Numbered from the stretch's first letter, positions 1-11,803 are shown. The stretch: DNA of 64,000 bases from Oxytricha trifallax (GCA_000711775.1 ARYC01017306.1:1-64000); one strand, 5' to 3'. Numbers and translations are program-made. Notes: generated by a model not told the origin, from the sequence alone.

Positions 1-28
1 TTGTTTTTCTTAAAATGTTAGCGCTCAT
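1..28 (-). CDS. TBE zinc-finger/kinase-type protein, first codons only
   Basis: An ATG on the - strand at 28-26 begins a reading frame MSANILRKT that leaves the window. It sits where the 57-kDa-type gene of copy 2 starts (ATG at 49590), followed by the same AT-rich leader (TTTAAATTTGAATTTAAA here). The assignment rests on synteny; too little is present to judge function. Confidence 0.5.
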
Positions 29-214
29 ATTTAAATTTGAATTTAAAATTATAAAACTGCCTCTATAACTGAGAGCTAATATGAGAGCTTTGCAAGTCTA
101 CAAGTTTCAAGGGAGGTTCTTGGAGTACTAGAGAAGAAATATGAGTGTTAAGAGAAGATCCAGCTCTAAATATGGGTGAGGAAGTAACCATTTTTACTTT
201 CAATAATAAGTTGA

Positions 215-383
215 TTATAGTACTTACCGATTTAGGAGGTGCACCTAATTAAGTACGTACTGCTTTAGGAGGTATTTTGTGATTTTATGATAAAATTAGG
301 GTGCTCCTAATTAAGTACTAGCTTTAATTAATGCTCCTAATTACGTACTAGCATTTTAGGAGCTGCTCCTAATTAAGTACGTA
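215..383. repeat. Short palindromic repeats between divergent TBE genes
   Basis: Four close copies of a motif CCTAATTAAGTAC/CCTAATTACGTAC occur at about 244-260, 305-320, 334-350 and 366-383, with GTACGTAC palindromes and repeated TTTAGGAG. They lie between the divergently transcribed 57-kDa-type and 22-kDa-type genes, where a shared promoter or binding array would be expected. The role is inferred from position only. Copy 2 has a different repeat, GGTACCAATT, at the matching place. Confidence 0.6.
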
Positions 384-591
384 CCAATTTAAATTAAAAA
401 ATATGGAACTATAACAGTAGAATTGATATCCATCTCTCAAGTTTGAAACCAGTTCTCTAAACCTTCTCCATATCCTTCTTTGAGGTTGACCTCCTATAGG
501 ATGCCCATATTTAATAGTAAGTTTTGCAGAGGTAAATAATTGAAATCAATAAACTTAAATTTGAATATCATATCTTAGATCTGTAAGCAAG

Positions 592-1387
592 ATGGAGTCA
601 ATGAATGATGCAATGAAAAGAGTGCAAGCACACGAATTGATTCAAAGATTTAGAAGCAAGGAGGATTTGCATCGCTACCTGGTGCAGCAAGATAATGAAC
701 TCATAGTAACTAATCTTGATTATGTATTTGGTTTGTTCCTGCCAACGATGGAAGGCACTAAAATTTCATTTCTAAGGTCGATACTCTGCGAAGAGAAGAA
801 AGCATTGAAAACTTAAGATGTAAAGTTTGCGTTTGGCCAGAGATTCCAAACTATCCAGAAATCTCAGTGACTAACTTATATGATGATGCTAAGAACGACC
901 CAGAGGTTTCGCTGTACCTGCATACTAAGAAGCAGTTGTCAAATAAACTGCCTGAAAGAAACTATTTCTTTGGGATACTTGCAACAATTAAAGGTGATTA
1001 CTAGAAAGAAATTATTCAAGAATCTCATAAGAAAAGGTACAGCATCTCTTCAGAAGATAAGGACAAACAAGGGATCAAGATAAGTGAGACCTGGTTATCA
1101 GAACTGCAGAAACACCCTTATATTTCAAGTAAGATTTCAAGCTTAACTCTTTAGAAAAATCTGGCACTGGCATCTTCTTGATGAAGGAATAGAGCAAACT
1201 TCACAGAGAGCGAAAGTCGCAGACAAAGTATGAAGTTAGCAAGAGACTTTACTCAAATATTTAGCCTCCAGAGTCAATGAACATAGATGCTAAAGCTGGC
1301 AGCAAGAGAAGAAACTTAGGAGGAGGGAAGCAAGAAGTAGAAGAAAAGAAAGAGAAGCCAGCTCCCTCTAAAGAATTTTAAATGTGA
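592..1387 (+). pseudogene. TBE 22-kDa-type protein, frameshifted
   Basis: The frame opens MESMNDAMKRVQAHELIQRF, very similar to the copy-2 protein starting MESTSTVMKRVEAQEMI. After about 780 the recognisable protein continues in another frame (EIPNYPEISVTNLYDDAK, also seen in copy 2), and near 1150 it moves to a third frame (KSGTGIFLMK), ending at a TGA at 1385-1387. At least two frameshifts therefore break it. The function of this TBE protein family is not established. It is convergent with the transposase, whose stop lies about 20 bp downstream. No catalytic motif was seen. Confidence 0.75.
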
Positions 1388-1405
1388 CTTATATACTCAT
1401 TAACT

Positions 1406-2460
1406 TCACTACAAAACTTTTTTATATACATTCACTCTCACTTCTTTCGCACACTTTTAAGCTAATTAATTATCTACTCTCTTCGCTGAGCTTTTAATAA
1501 AGTCTACTGTATCGACTGGTAGATCATGCATTAGATGGTATAGCAGCAGTTTCTTGTAATGACCTTTTAATATACCCCAGTAGAACTCAATTCCATTAAA
1601 CTATGGACTATAGGGCACTTTGAACACTGGCATTATTCTAAACTGTTCATATCTCTTCCTTGTTTCTTTTATCTTGTGAACAGAAAGATTATCAACAAAT
1701 AGTATAAACTCTTATTCAGGGTTCTTCTCTCTCAGCTGCTCTAAGAACCTTATATACTGCTCTGTCTTAATAGAGCGAGGATGAATAACATAAGTTTCTA
1801 AACCAAAATCCTCGCTAATTACTCCAAGAATTGCCATTGTTTATCCTTAACTTTCTAGTCATATACTTCTTTATTGCTATGCCTCTTATACCAAGACTTC
1901 TAGATGAAAGTTTTAAAGGTAAACACAGCCTCGTCAGCATAAATAAACTTAATATTATTCTATTAGGCTCTCTGCATTTAATTATAAATATAATTTAAGT
2001 TGTTGTTGTAAAATGGCAGAGTGAAATCAATTAATCTCTTGATACGATTTACACCTTTATAAGAGATACAGTTTCGTTTATAAATGTTTGCAACAGATTA
2101 TGCAGAGATCTTCAACTCAGGGAACTGGCGGTGAAACATAATAGCTCATTAGTCGAGAGAGAAGTGAGCCCAATACTTCAAAGTTTTTTCATTAATAAGA
2201 TAGTCAATATGCTTCTAAAGAAACTTTGACTTCCTCTTAGGCTAAGAATTCAGCTATTATTACTTTAATTACAAAGCTTTCAAGCAGTGAGAGCGAACAG
2301 TTGATGGACTACGCTTTAAGAGCATTGCAATAGACTTATAGGTCAGTACTGGTTTGACTTATTCACTATACATATCACATCCATAACGCAGTTAAAACAC
2401 TAAATCTAGATACTCTTCATCATAAATAGACCCCAAAAGATTGCTATTTTTGTCTCGCAT
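1406..2460 (-). pseudogene. TBE DD34E transposase, nonsense plus frameshift
   Basis: Starting MRDKNSNLLGSIYDEEYLDL, about 350 codons. An N-terminal helix-turn-helix-like part (SIAMLLKRSPSTVRSHCL) is followed by a Tc1/mariner-type catalytic domain: first Asp in FIYADEAVF, second Asp in ILFVDNLSVHK, and Glu in PQFNGIEFYWG. The spacing between the last two catalytic residues is 34 residues, the DD34E class. Two lesions are visible. An in-frame TGA at 2148-2146 lies where copy 2 has CGA (Arg). A one-base shift lies near 1840, where a run of A appears to have lost a base (KDKQ, then MAILGVISEDFG in another frame). TBE transposases are implicated in germline DNA elimination in Oxytricha; this copy should not make a full protein. 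Confidence 0.85.
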
Positions 2461-2612
2461 TTAATTAATAACCCCAACCCTAACAAATTCCCTACAAATC
2501 AAAGCACTTATAAACTTCATTAAGGGGTTTTGGGGTTTTGATTGATCAGCTTTTAAATGCTTATTACAAAATTATCTGACAAAATATAATTACATCTATT
2601 ATAATAATTAAA

Positions 2613-2995
2613 AATGAGTGATAAAAAATTAAACGAATCTTAAGATTAAGAATCAAGCTCAACTAATTTCGAAATGAATTCAATTGATCAAAATGTTGCA
2701 GATACTCCAAATTTAAGTGATTAAAAGCAAGGATTTACAAGAAAATTGAAGAAGATTAAAGAAAAAGTTAAAAAATTAAATGGTTTATTATTTTTAATTA
2801 AAACAATTATTTAAAAGATTTTAATATTATACTATATAATATAAATATTTGCATTGAAATTATTTCACGTTTTCAAATAAATTAAAGTAGTTGAAACCTT
2901 TATGAATAAGATTATTATAAATATGTTTTTATATTAATTTAGTTAAACAAATTTAAAATAAAAAACTACAATAATGTTAAAAATATTGACGTATT

Positions 2996-3039
<44 letters not shown>

Positions 3040-4510
3040 CTAATAATCTATCTATTTTATCCTATTAAAATTATAAATAAAATATTGACTTTTTTTTATT
3101 AAAAAACGTTGTTCACCATAAAACTTTAGTTCGTATATTCTTTTTATTTAAAATATAAAAAAATAAATAGTTAAAGATAATTACCACAAGAAAGTTGATA
3201 AACTTTTAGGAGATACTAAGAATGATGTTATAAGCAAAAATGATGAAGAACTATTTGACTCTTATATTAAAAAATATAAAAAATTATAATAGATTTTTTA
3301 ATTCATGATTATATTTGCGATTAATATATAAATGATATTTAAAATTAAAAAAAATATATTAAAGAATCAATTGAGTAAGATGAAGCTTAAGACCTTACTG
3401 ATAAATATCATCATGATATATAATCTGACTAGAAACCTCCTCTCAAAGATAAACTTAGAAGTATGCAAGATAGGCTTAAACAAAGAAAATAGTAAAAATT
3501 GAATGAAAATCCATCCTCACAAGAAGATATTCTTTACAAAAATTATATAATAAATATAATAACTATCCTTTTTATTTATGAATAAACTCTATTTTCATAT
3601 TGGGTCAAAATTAAATTAAACAATATCAATGATGAGAACCCTTAAAAAAATAGAAGTTAATAAGTATTTGTGATGGATGGTCAGATAACTAAACCAAAAT
3701 TTGGTACGAAACTCAAAGGCATATTTCAAGATGAGAGTGGGCACTTCAAAACTCCCAAACAAGCGAGAGAATAATTTAAGATCAACAAGCAGTCCGTAGA
3801 TAGAGACTTTAAGTTTATGAGCATTATTTATATAATAAATGCTCATAAAATTCATTCTATTTTTCATATTATTTGATAATGCAAGTTATATGAGCTACAT
3901 AGTAGATCAGAAAGAATTACTGATAGATAAAAGAGATCAGATAATAGCTGAAAAAGTGAGATAAAAACTCTTGGAATGTAAGAGGAAAAAATAATTTCAA
4001 TATTTTGGCATTGGATTCTTTAGTTCATTAGTACTTACTCAGATCAAATACTTTAGATATTGATATAGATTGCCTTTTATCATTGCTTTCCCTATACTTT
4101 AATTTTTATCACGAATAAAAAATTAACAAAATTATTAAGATTTATAGAAAATATAGAAAAGCATTCATTTTTAATGAATAAAACAAGTAAAATATTTATA
4201 CTTGGCTTTTCATATGATCAATTGAATAAAGTGGAAGTGAAAAAGAGAGAGACATCAAGGTTAATGAAATTTGCAATTAATAACATAGACACTAAAATAG
4301 GGAGAGCGGTTTCTTATTATATGCTGGAATTAAATTATTTTATTTCTTAATTAAGTAATTTTAATATGGAATTTTTCAATATAATTAGAAATATGCTTTA
4401 AAAGGCAGTTGATGGCAGTATTAGATTCTTTACAAGAGAGTAAGAAAAGAGACATAGAGAGGGGATTAGAGATTATGAGACTGAGAGAAGAGATAGTCTA
4501 GGTTTGACTG
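2613..4510 (+). CDS. Unrecognised ciliate gene in about seven blocks, possible membrane protein
   Basis: Coding-like blocks on the + strand: 2613-2780 (MSDKKLNESQDQESSSTNFE, then a Lys-rich stretch), 3180-3290 (KKVDKLLGDTKNDVISKNDE), 3360-3495 (KESIEQDEAQDLTDKYHH), 3625-3870 (DGQITKPKFGTKLKGIFQDE), 3895-4090 (DQKELLIDKRDQIIAEKVRQ, then the hydrophobic GIGFFSSLVL), 4215-4330 (VEVKKRETSRLMKFAINN) and 4400-4505 (LMAVLDSLQESKKRDIERG), ending at TGA. The blocks are separated by AT-rich IES-like DNA. The order looks unscrambled. One or two hydrophobic segments late in the protein suggest membrane association. I do not recognise the family, and exact junctions were not all resolved. Confidence 0.5.
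2997..3034. repeat. (TA)n microsatellite
   Basis: An uninterrupted TA dinucleotide run of about 38 bp inside an IES-like spacer of the gene beginning at 2613. No function is implied. Confidence 0.9.
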
Positions 4511-5105
4511 TTGGATTAGTAGCTAGACATTCGATAAATCTATATAAAATAAGTTCTATAAAAATTTATTATTTTAATATTATTAATTATTAGAAAGGTT
4601 AATTAAATATAAAATCCTCATTTTAATTAAAATAACTACATATAATATCATTTATAAAAAAAATGCAAAAAGATTTTTTGTTTGAATGAGTATGAGAACA
4701 AAAAATAACAAGAAAAAGAATAGAAAAAAACTCCAGAAATAAAATGAATATTTAAACTACATGATTTATTGGAAAATTTATAGCTTTACTATTTTTATAC
4801 AATTCATTGATAATTAAAATAAGATTCTTCCGAAATATAACTTTATTAGAAAATTAATAACAAATTTAAATAAATTTTCAATAAACTTATTTTTAAACTT
4901 ATCTTGGATTCTACATTTATAAAATGGAAAGATCAATAAGCCCTAACATCAGAGTATCAACTAACTAAAATATTCTATTAATTAATTTAGGCTATTTAAG
5001 TTACAAATATTTATGATAAATTCAGAATGAATGAATTATTTTCAATGTAATTTTTCAATATAAATATGGTTAATTTTGTATATTATTTATATTATATAAA
5101 ATGAT

Positions 5106-8100
5106 ATGGACATCTAGGAAGCGATCAGATAAGCGTAACTGCAAACTTCATTCCAGAACAACCTAAATTTAAACACCAACTAATATCAAAATAGCCACAC
5201 TTAGTAACATAACATGCAGGAATAGAGCATGATCATCAGAGGAGACCACGATTTCACAATGTTGCAATCAGACGCCATGATGAATTTAGATAATGCTGAT
5301 GAAATAATGCAACAGCATTAGATTTCTTAAAGTTTAGTGTAGAGCTTTGGGGTTTAGCATTAGTAGTTATTGTCAATTGGCTTAAATGGCAATATTGATT
5401 ATTAAAAATTTAAAATTAATTCTATATTATAGTATATATAAGCAATATTGCTGCTGAAATGGGCTCGAATTAATATGTGGGCACTTAAAACCTTTAATAA
5501 CTGATTCAATAGAGATAAACAACCAATAACATGCGAAATACTATGTATCAAGTTTAAAATTAAAATGATCTCTTTGACTAGGTCCTTCAAAACTAATTAA
5601 TAACTTTTACTCATGCTAATGTGAAATAGTCATTAATAATTATGAATTTCTTTTAGCAATCATATATTTTTAAAGACTTTAATATAATTAAACCAAGGAA
5701 ATCAGGTGAATAAAAGCTTCATCAGAAATTAAACTTTACCTAATGACCCTTTTTCTTAACTTCATAGTCAACCACCTTTGTACTGCTCGCTACATGGGAG
5801 ACCTCTGGAATTATTTTTAATTTCTAATCATTTTTTAATATTTAATAATCTGCTTTATATAACCCTTACTTTGATTAAACAGATATTATTCATTTATAGT
5901 TAATTAAATATTAAATTCTTTTGCTTTGATGATAAATAGAGAATCTGCCAGGATTGCGTAAAAAACTAACATAAAACTCACAGATTCAATTTTGTAAATG
6001 TCTGTGCAACTATCAACAAAGAATTTTACATAAATATATTTTTGAACTCAGTTAGGGATATAATTTAATAAAGAATTATTGGACTTTTTAAACGGGAAAA
6101 GTACTCAATTGCAAATAGAGAGGAAAGTAATGAGCAGAGATACTTTGCATCAATTTAAGAAATAAATCAGGGATGAGGTCCTCAAGATGAAAGATGTGAT
6201 TAATTTATAAATGTTTTAAGAATATATATCAATTCCCAAATATGAACACATTTTTAAAGATTATAAATATATCATCATAAGATGAGAGTAAGAATGCTCT
6301 GGAAGAAGCTTGCACAAGAATATTGAGTCAAATTAACAAAGGAGAGTTAAGGAATGTAGAGCGGGAAATGGAATTATTTCAATCTTTCTTCTACCACAAG
6401 ATCCAAAATTTTATACTTGCTAACACATAAAGAATTAAATGACAAGACACGATCATATATTTTCTTTATTATGCATATTTTATGATATAATTATTCTTAA
6501 AATTTCAACTATCGAATTAAGTAAGCAACAGATCAGATTTCAAAATCTCTGAAAGAAGAGAAATTCCTGGAAGTAATGCTGGAGAAAGATAAAATAGAAA
6601 GTTTTGATTCTGAACTCACAATACTAGGAGATTAAATCAAGTAAAAGAAGGAATATTTCAAGGTTTTACTCGCTAAATTACAGAATTAGCTTGATTAATC
6701 TCAATTTAAATTATTAATATTCTACCGGAATTAGTCATATAAGTATTGAGCTTTATTTTAAAAAAAAAGATTTAACATTACATTTAGATCAGTTAAATAG
6801 CTACTATTTTACAATTTTATTAAAAAATTTAAAACAAAAACACTTCATAATACCCAACCAATAGTTATATTATGATTTATAATTATAGTCAATTTTTCTA
6901 CATTTGATTTAAGCAGCTTCCAGCAAGTAAGAGAAAGAGCAGAAATGGCCCAACGAAGCCTAGAATTATTCTCTAAGGAAAACCGCATTGCAGTCTTCAT
7001 TCCAAATAAAAAGCAAATAATAATGCATGATATGAAGTATTTCACTTAGAAAGTTATAAACATTTAGGATATGGAGCATACTTTTGGAAATTTCAGTACT
7101 ATTCTCCAGTCATCAATCAATGGCAAGATCTTAAAATAAAAAAGATTAATTATTAATATATAAATCATAATATAAATAATGATTTAATCTATGTATGTGG
7201 AGGTAAATAGAGGAAGAAGTTATTTGAATTTGATGAACGTTCACAAACTCTCTTAGAAAAATCTGAAATGCATTTCTTAATTTATGTTAACACTTTAAGT
7301 AAAGTGAAAATAGTCTTTTAAGAGTGGTTGTAGATTTAAAATGCAAAAGTATAGTATGAAAAGCATTAGTATAGTCTCAGGTTCATACTTGATTTCCTAA
7401 TCATCATCATCTTCATCGTAATCTTGAACTTTTCTTGTAGCCATCAAATCACTGAAAAATATTCGCATCTTGTTCTTTAGCTTGCTGTCGTCAAAGTCCC
7501 CAGTGTTAAAGGTGCTGCTGCTGAAACCTCAGCCACTTCTCACTTTAAGAGCACTATATCAGGATTGCTGTGAGAGGAGGAGACTCCATTATGTTTAGCC
7601 AAAATTTAATTATTTTGAGATATTTAATAAATTAAATCATTCTGATTAAAACTTTTTAAGTTTTAATGCTTTAACATATGTGATTAAACTATTTGTATTA
7701 ATTTATAGAGAAATTTTAATAGAGATGTCTTAATTAATTTTAGTCTTAAATTTATTAATTAAAGCTCAGAATATTTTAATTTATTAAATATCTCAAAATA
7801 ATTAAATTTTGGCTAAACATAATGGAGTCTCCTCCTCTCACAGCAATCCTGATATAGTGCTCTTAAAGTGAGAAGTGGCTGAGGTTTCAGCAGCATCACC
7901 TCTAACACTGGGGACTTTGACGACAGCAAGCTAAAGAACAAGATGCGAATATTTTCAGTGATTCGATGGCTACAAGAAAAGTTCAAGATTACGATGAAGA
8001 CGATGATGATTAGGAAATCAAGTATGAACCTGAGACTATACTAATGCTTTTCATACTATACTTTTGCATTTTAAATCTACAACCACTCTTAAAAGACTAT

Positions 8101-9212
8101 TTTCACTTTATTACCCCTTCATGCTTATGATATTATATTGAAGGGAATGTGTATATTATAAAAAATTTCGGCCGTTCAAATCATGCATTTGTGGAAGTAA
8201 CACTAACTGGTGAGTTAGTAGCAATTGGAGGATGGGACGGAGAGAAAAGTATGGGTTAGAGCGAGGGATTTGCACTTAATGGGAATATGTGGAGACATCT
8301 GCCAAGATTAGTAGAAGAGAGACATTCATTAAGTGCTTGCAGATTAGGGGACTCATTCGATTTAATTGATTTAATCATTTAAGACATCTGATTAATTTGG
8401 TGATTAACTTTCTAAAAGAGTGAAATTGAGATACTTCTAAACAATCTTTTGAATTCGTTTACGCAATTGGAGGCAGTTCAGCTATAAATTATGGCTCCTC
8501 CCTCAGTACAATCGAACGACTAAACTTTTCCTCCCCTCATTTTGAGGGAGCCACACACTGGGAGCTGATTTTCCTCTTCGGCCAGTACTGCGATGCCAAG
8601 CGCAGTCAACTAGGTAGTGTAGCTTTAAACAACAATTAAATCATGCTTTTTGGTGGTTTCATGGACACAGACCTGACTAATTTATGTTTCAAAATTGATA
8701 CTCAGACCTTTGAAATTACTAAGATGGATTGTGTGATGCGAAAGAGCAAGAAATTCATTAAATTCAAGGATTTTACCATTAAGATTAACACACAACAAAA
8801 CTCAAATTCCATTGGGAATAATAACTCAAGCGGTATTATAGGACAGAGAATGAGAAATTCTTAAAACTAAAATGTTAATAGCGACAATAACAACGCTGGA
8901 TAGCCAATTGTAGCTGGCAGTTTGATAGTCAGTGGTGGGTCTAATAATGTCAGTGTGGTTGTTGGAAATGGGAGTGCTAGTAACGATTAAGGATTTGTGT
9001 TTATTGTAGACGATGAGAATGAGATACATCAGTATGATATCACCAAGAATCAATGGTTCATTGTGGAAACTAATTTAGAAATATTACTTAGGATTTTTTT
9101 TCAAGTTTTATTTAAATGGGACAATAAATGTTTTAATTTCAATAGAAATCTAATTAAAATGATAAAAAAACTAATAGAGAGAATTGAAATTATGCGAGAC
9201 TTAATATATCTA
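5106..9212 (+). CDS. B-box / coiled-coil / Kelch protein (TRIM-like without RING)
   Basis: The order is conventional. Block 1 (5106-5400) starts MDIQEAIRQAQLQTSFQ and is Gln/Asn-rich. A B-box zinc finger is split over two blocks: LYCSLHGRPLELF (about 5735-5815) and ICQDCVKNQHKTHRF (about 5940-6050). A long coiled coil follows (6090-6740; KKQIRDEVLKMKDVI, EEKFLEVMLEKDKIES), then Kelch repeats: INGKIYVCGG, LTGELVAIGGWDG, FVYAIGGSS, NNQIMLFGGF. Three junctions restore the frame: pointer ATCT (7128-7131/7187-7190), ATTTC (7272-7276/8166-8170) and ATTCG (8355-8359/8453-8457). The 3' part (8458 onward) is one long block with an Asn/Gly/Ser-rich insert, then DDENEIHQYDITKNQWFIVE; the distal end (TGA near 9212) is uncertain. 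B-box/coiled-coil/Kelch proteins usually act as scaffolds or ubiquitin-ligase subunits; no RING was seen, so ligase activity is not claimed. Confidence 0.75.
7277..8170. other. 894-bp IES inside the Kelch gene
   Basis: The IES is flanked by the pointer ATTTC at 7272-7276 and 8166-8170. Removing one copy plus the interval joins SEMHF to GRSNHAF in frame in the middle of a Kelch repeat. Nearly the whole insert consists of the inverted duplication described separately. It is far larger than the 59-bp and 98-bp IESs in the same gene. Confidence 0.75.
7300..8111. repeat. Large inverted duplication (two arms of about 335 bp) within an IES
   Basis: Arm 1 is about 7300-7634 and arm 2 about 7777-8111 in reverse complement, with a spacer of about 140 bp. 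Only about five differences are visible between the arms, including one single-base indel. Both arms carry the same coding-like stretch: DFDDSKLKNKMRIFFSD, then an acidic DEDDDDQEIKYEPE. It is readable on the - strand in arm 1 (about 7560-7385) with no TGA. In arm 2 (+ strand, about 7850-8040) a missing T near 7957 shifts the frame. The G+C content is clearly higher than in ordinary IES sequence. It may be a duplicated MDS of another gene, or a fold-back element that captured one. Confidence 0.85.
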
Positions 9213-9553
9213 TAATATATATCATATCATTATAAACATTCAATTAAATTTCATTTCATAATTAATCTCATCAAAGTTATACTCTAAAATTTAATCTAAA
9301 TGTGTAGATTGATAAATAATTAAATTTTGTTAAAATAATTTTGCTTTAGAATAATTATATTAAAAAAAACATTATAAATCTAATGGTTTACTTATTTGTA
9401 AAAAGTAATTTTCTCAATTAATTAGAATTGTTTTCTTTATGGTAAAATAGTAATGTTAAAGTATTTAATATAATTTAATAATTATATTCTCATTATATTC
9501 AAATTTAAGCAATATCAATATGCTAATTTAATTACTAATTATTAATTTTACTA
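9213..9553. other. AT-rich intergenic stretch, nothing recognised
   Basis: Very A+T-rich, with stop codons in all frames and no repeats or RNA-like structure noticed. It separates the Kelch gene from the small gene starting at 9554. Confidence 0.6.
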
Positions 9554-10528
9554 ATGGATTCTGACATATTCTACGACGACAGTGAAGTGGACCAACGTCA
9601 AGTTGATTTGAAACTGGCAGAAAACGAAAAAAGAAAGCTATCCAAAGATTTATATAATAAAGGATACCTCGATGGGCTTGAGTGGGCTGAAAATAATTAT
9701 GCACTCTTTGATATTTAAGAAATACCAGAGAATTTAATTAATTAGTTATAAGCAGTTTAACTCAATGATGTTGATTATTGCTAAAATATAAAGTTAGAAT
9801 AGAAATAAATTTATAGCTAAATTATTCTCATTTTTAAAATAAATTACGAAATCAAACAAGTTTTATGATTATTAAACTTATGAAAATAATCTGAGTAGAA
9901 TTTGGAAGATACCTATTTTATTATTGAGATATGATTTCAATAGTTAAGTATAATTTAATTAATAAAATTCGAATCTAATTAATAAATAAAGATATTATGT
10001 TAATGCGAAGAAAATATTATATACTATATATAATATTTATATGAATATAAATTAGCTTAAATTGCTTAATTTTTTCTTCAACAAATAATTTAAATAAATT
10101 TTCCTGTAATAAGATCAACCAATGAATATTGATGAAGATAGCGAAGATCAAAATAACTTAAAAAGCTTAAACAATTACACTTAAAAGCCTATGCTGGAAG
10201 TGGAGAGATTAAACTTAAGGCAGGACTTTATCAGAAGTGTCATTGAGGGGAAATAAGGCAGTATTGATAGTTAGCATTACATGTATGAAGCAGGTGCTTT
10301 GAAGTAAGTTTAATATTGCTAGCTTATAAAAACTAACCAAAACTTTACTATAGTGCATATCTGCTGTTATCTGATAATAGAGGAATTAGTATGGATGATG
10401 AGAAGATTTAAATAAAGGATTTAATGGAAAGATTAAACATAAACATGAAAAATAGTGATTTCAGTGATTAGGCAATTCTATAATAATCACACTAATTAAG
10501 AGAATAGATCGATGCCAGATTTAATTGA
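9554..10528 (+). CDS. Small acidic protein, possibly Yae1/LTO1-like
   Basis: Block 1 starts MDSDIFYDDSEVDQRQVDLK and contains KDLYNKGYLDGLEWAE. Further blocks at about 10120-10310 (MNIDEDSEDQNNLKSLNN ... VERLNLRQDFIRSVIEG) and about 10350-10528 (DDEKIQIKDLMERLNINMK ... EQIDARFN, then TGA). The GY-x-DG-x-E/AE pattern after an acidic N-terminus resembles the Yae1 N-terminal domain, which in other eukaryotes helps deliver Fe-S clusters to Rli1/ABCE1. The further GX3 repeats expected for Yae1 were not clearly found, so the assignment is tentative. It lies about 170 bp upstream of TOP3 on the same strand. Confidence 0.35.
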
Positions 10529-10695
10529 ACAAACTATTGAAGAAAAATGATAGAGTGTTATAAGGAGATGATATTTATTTCTTATAAAAATTTTCAACCA
10601 TTAATTTAAAGAATATTACTAATTTATAGTTTAATGCAATTAAGTACTTGAATTTGGACAACTTTAGTAATTGAATTATTTATTATAATTGAAAA

Positions 10696-11803
10696 ATGTA
10701 CAAAAAACATAAAGTTGCATTGTTAGTGGCTGAGAAAAACTCTGTGGCAAAGTCAGTATCAGAGCTACTTTCCAAAGGCACCTACAAAAAGGTATTTCTT
10801 CTATTAATTTTCAAAACATTTCTCTATTTCTTGATATTTCATTTGATGCTTAACAATAAATCTTTAGGGTTAATCTGCTTCGATGTACAACCCAAATTAT
10901 TTCTTCAATTACACTATCGGAAACACTCCCTATCTCTTTAAAATGACCTCAGTAAGTAATAAATTTATTTTTACGATTTAAGTATCGTATGAATAATGCT
11001 CCTTTCATTATACTTTAATACTTTACTTTTCAGGTTTCAGGGCATTTAATGAGAATGAAATTTCCCATAGAAAATAAGATATGGATTGATTCTAAAATCA
11101 AAGATCTATATAGAAGTAAAAACATATTAGTTTACTAATTAATTGTTTTTGTGTTTAGTGCCAGTTGTTAAGGATTTAATTGATGGAAATGCTAGAGTTC
11201 TTTAGAACTTGCATGAAATGAGCTATAATTCAATTTATAAATTAAAAACTAATAATTTCTAATAAATGATTATTTTTTATTGTATTAAATTATAAGATGT
11301 TGAGGAATTGCATCTTTGGCTTGATTTTATTAAAATTTAATAATGCGTTAATATAAAAAACTAAATATAAGTAAATTTCTGATTGTGATAGAGAAGGAGA
11401 AGCAATTGCATTTGATGTAAGAATCTTTGAATAATAATTTTTTCTTACAAATCTGTTTTTTATAATAGGTTGCTGATATGTGTAAACAAGTAAATAAATA
11501 CATGCTAGTTAAACGTGCCCATTTTTCAGCTCTGACATCTTAAGATGTAAATAAAGCTGCTCAAAATCTACAAGAACCATTTTTAAATGAAAAATATATG
11601 TCTTGATTATATTCTCATTAAATTTATATTCATTGGATTTTAATTGTATATATGATTAACCTAACAAAAACTTAGCTGATGCAGTGAAAGCGAGATAAGA
11701 AATTGACTTGAGAATTGGGGCAAGTTTCACATAGCTGCAAACTTTGAGCTTTAAAGATGTTTTATTTAAGAATAGTACTTCTGGCAACAAGATCTTAAGC
11801 TAT
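10696..11803 (+). CDS. TOP3: DNA topoisomerase III, N-terminal block (scrambled gene, + strand part)
   Basis: This is a type IA topoisomerase, which passes single strands and works with RecQ helicases in recombination. Blocks in order: the Toprim start VALLVAEKNSVAKSVSELL (10696-10790), YNPNYFFNYTIGNTPYLF (10866-10960), VSGHLMRMKFPIENKIWIDS (11035-11110), VVKDLIDGNARVLQNLHEM (11162-11222), the Toprim acidic motif CDREGEAIAFDV (about 11385-11415), CKQVNKYMLVKRAHFSALTS (about 11475-11590), and EIDLRIGASFTQLQTLSF up to ILSY (11690-11803). It stops at the pointer TTAAGCTAT (11795-11803). Everything after that in the protein lies on the opposite strand at 15468-12654. Start at 10696: the first Met before the Toprim motif. 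Confidence 0.92.

Larger units (their letters stand above)
1..2540. mobile_element. TBE-like transposon copy 1 (right part; left end outside window)
   Basis: The right end is a perfect G4T4G4T4 tract at 2524-2539, preceded by sequence closely matching the right end of copy 2 near 52020-52081 (shared segment around ACAAATCAAAGCACTTATAA). Inside are a divergent 57-kDa-type gene start at position 28 (- strand), a 22-kDa-type gene at 592 (+) and a DDE transposase at 2460-1406 (-). This gene order and the telomeric ends are those known for TBE elements of Oxytricha-type ciliates. Such elements are removed from the somatic genome during development. About 1.5 kb, essentially the whole zinc-finger/kinase gene, lies off the left edge. 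Both visible genes carry inactivating changes, so this is a decayed copy. Confidence 0.9.

Noticed and set aside
215-383. CRISPR-like array
   Set aside because: The repeats are short, imperfect and irregularly spaced, inside a eukaryotic transposon between divergent genes.
2613-4510. Additional TBE gene next to copy 1
   Set aside because: It lies outside the G4T4 end at 2539 and is interrupted by IES-like inserts, as host genes here are.
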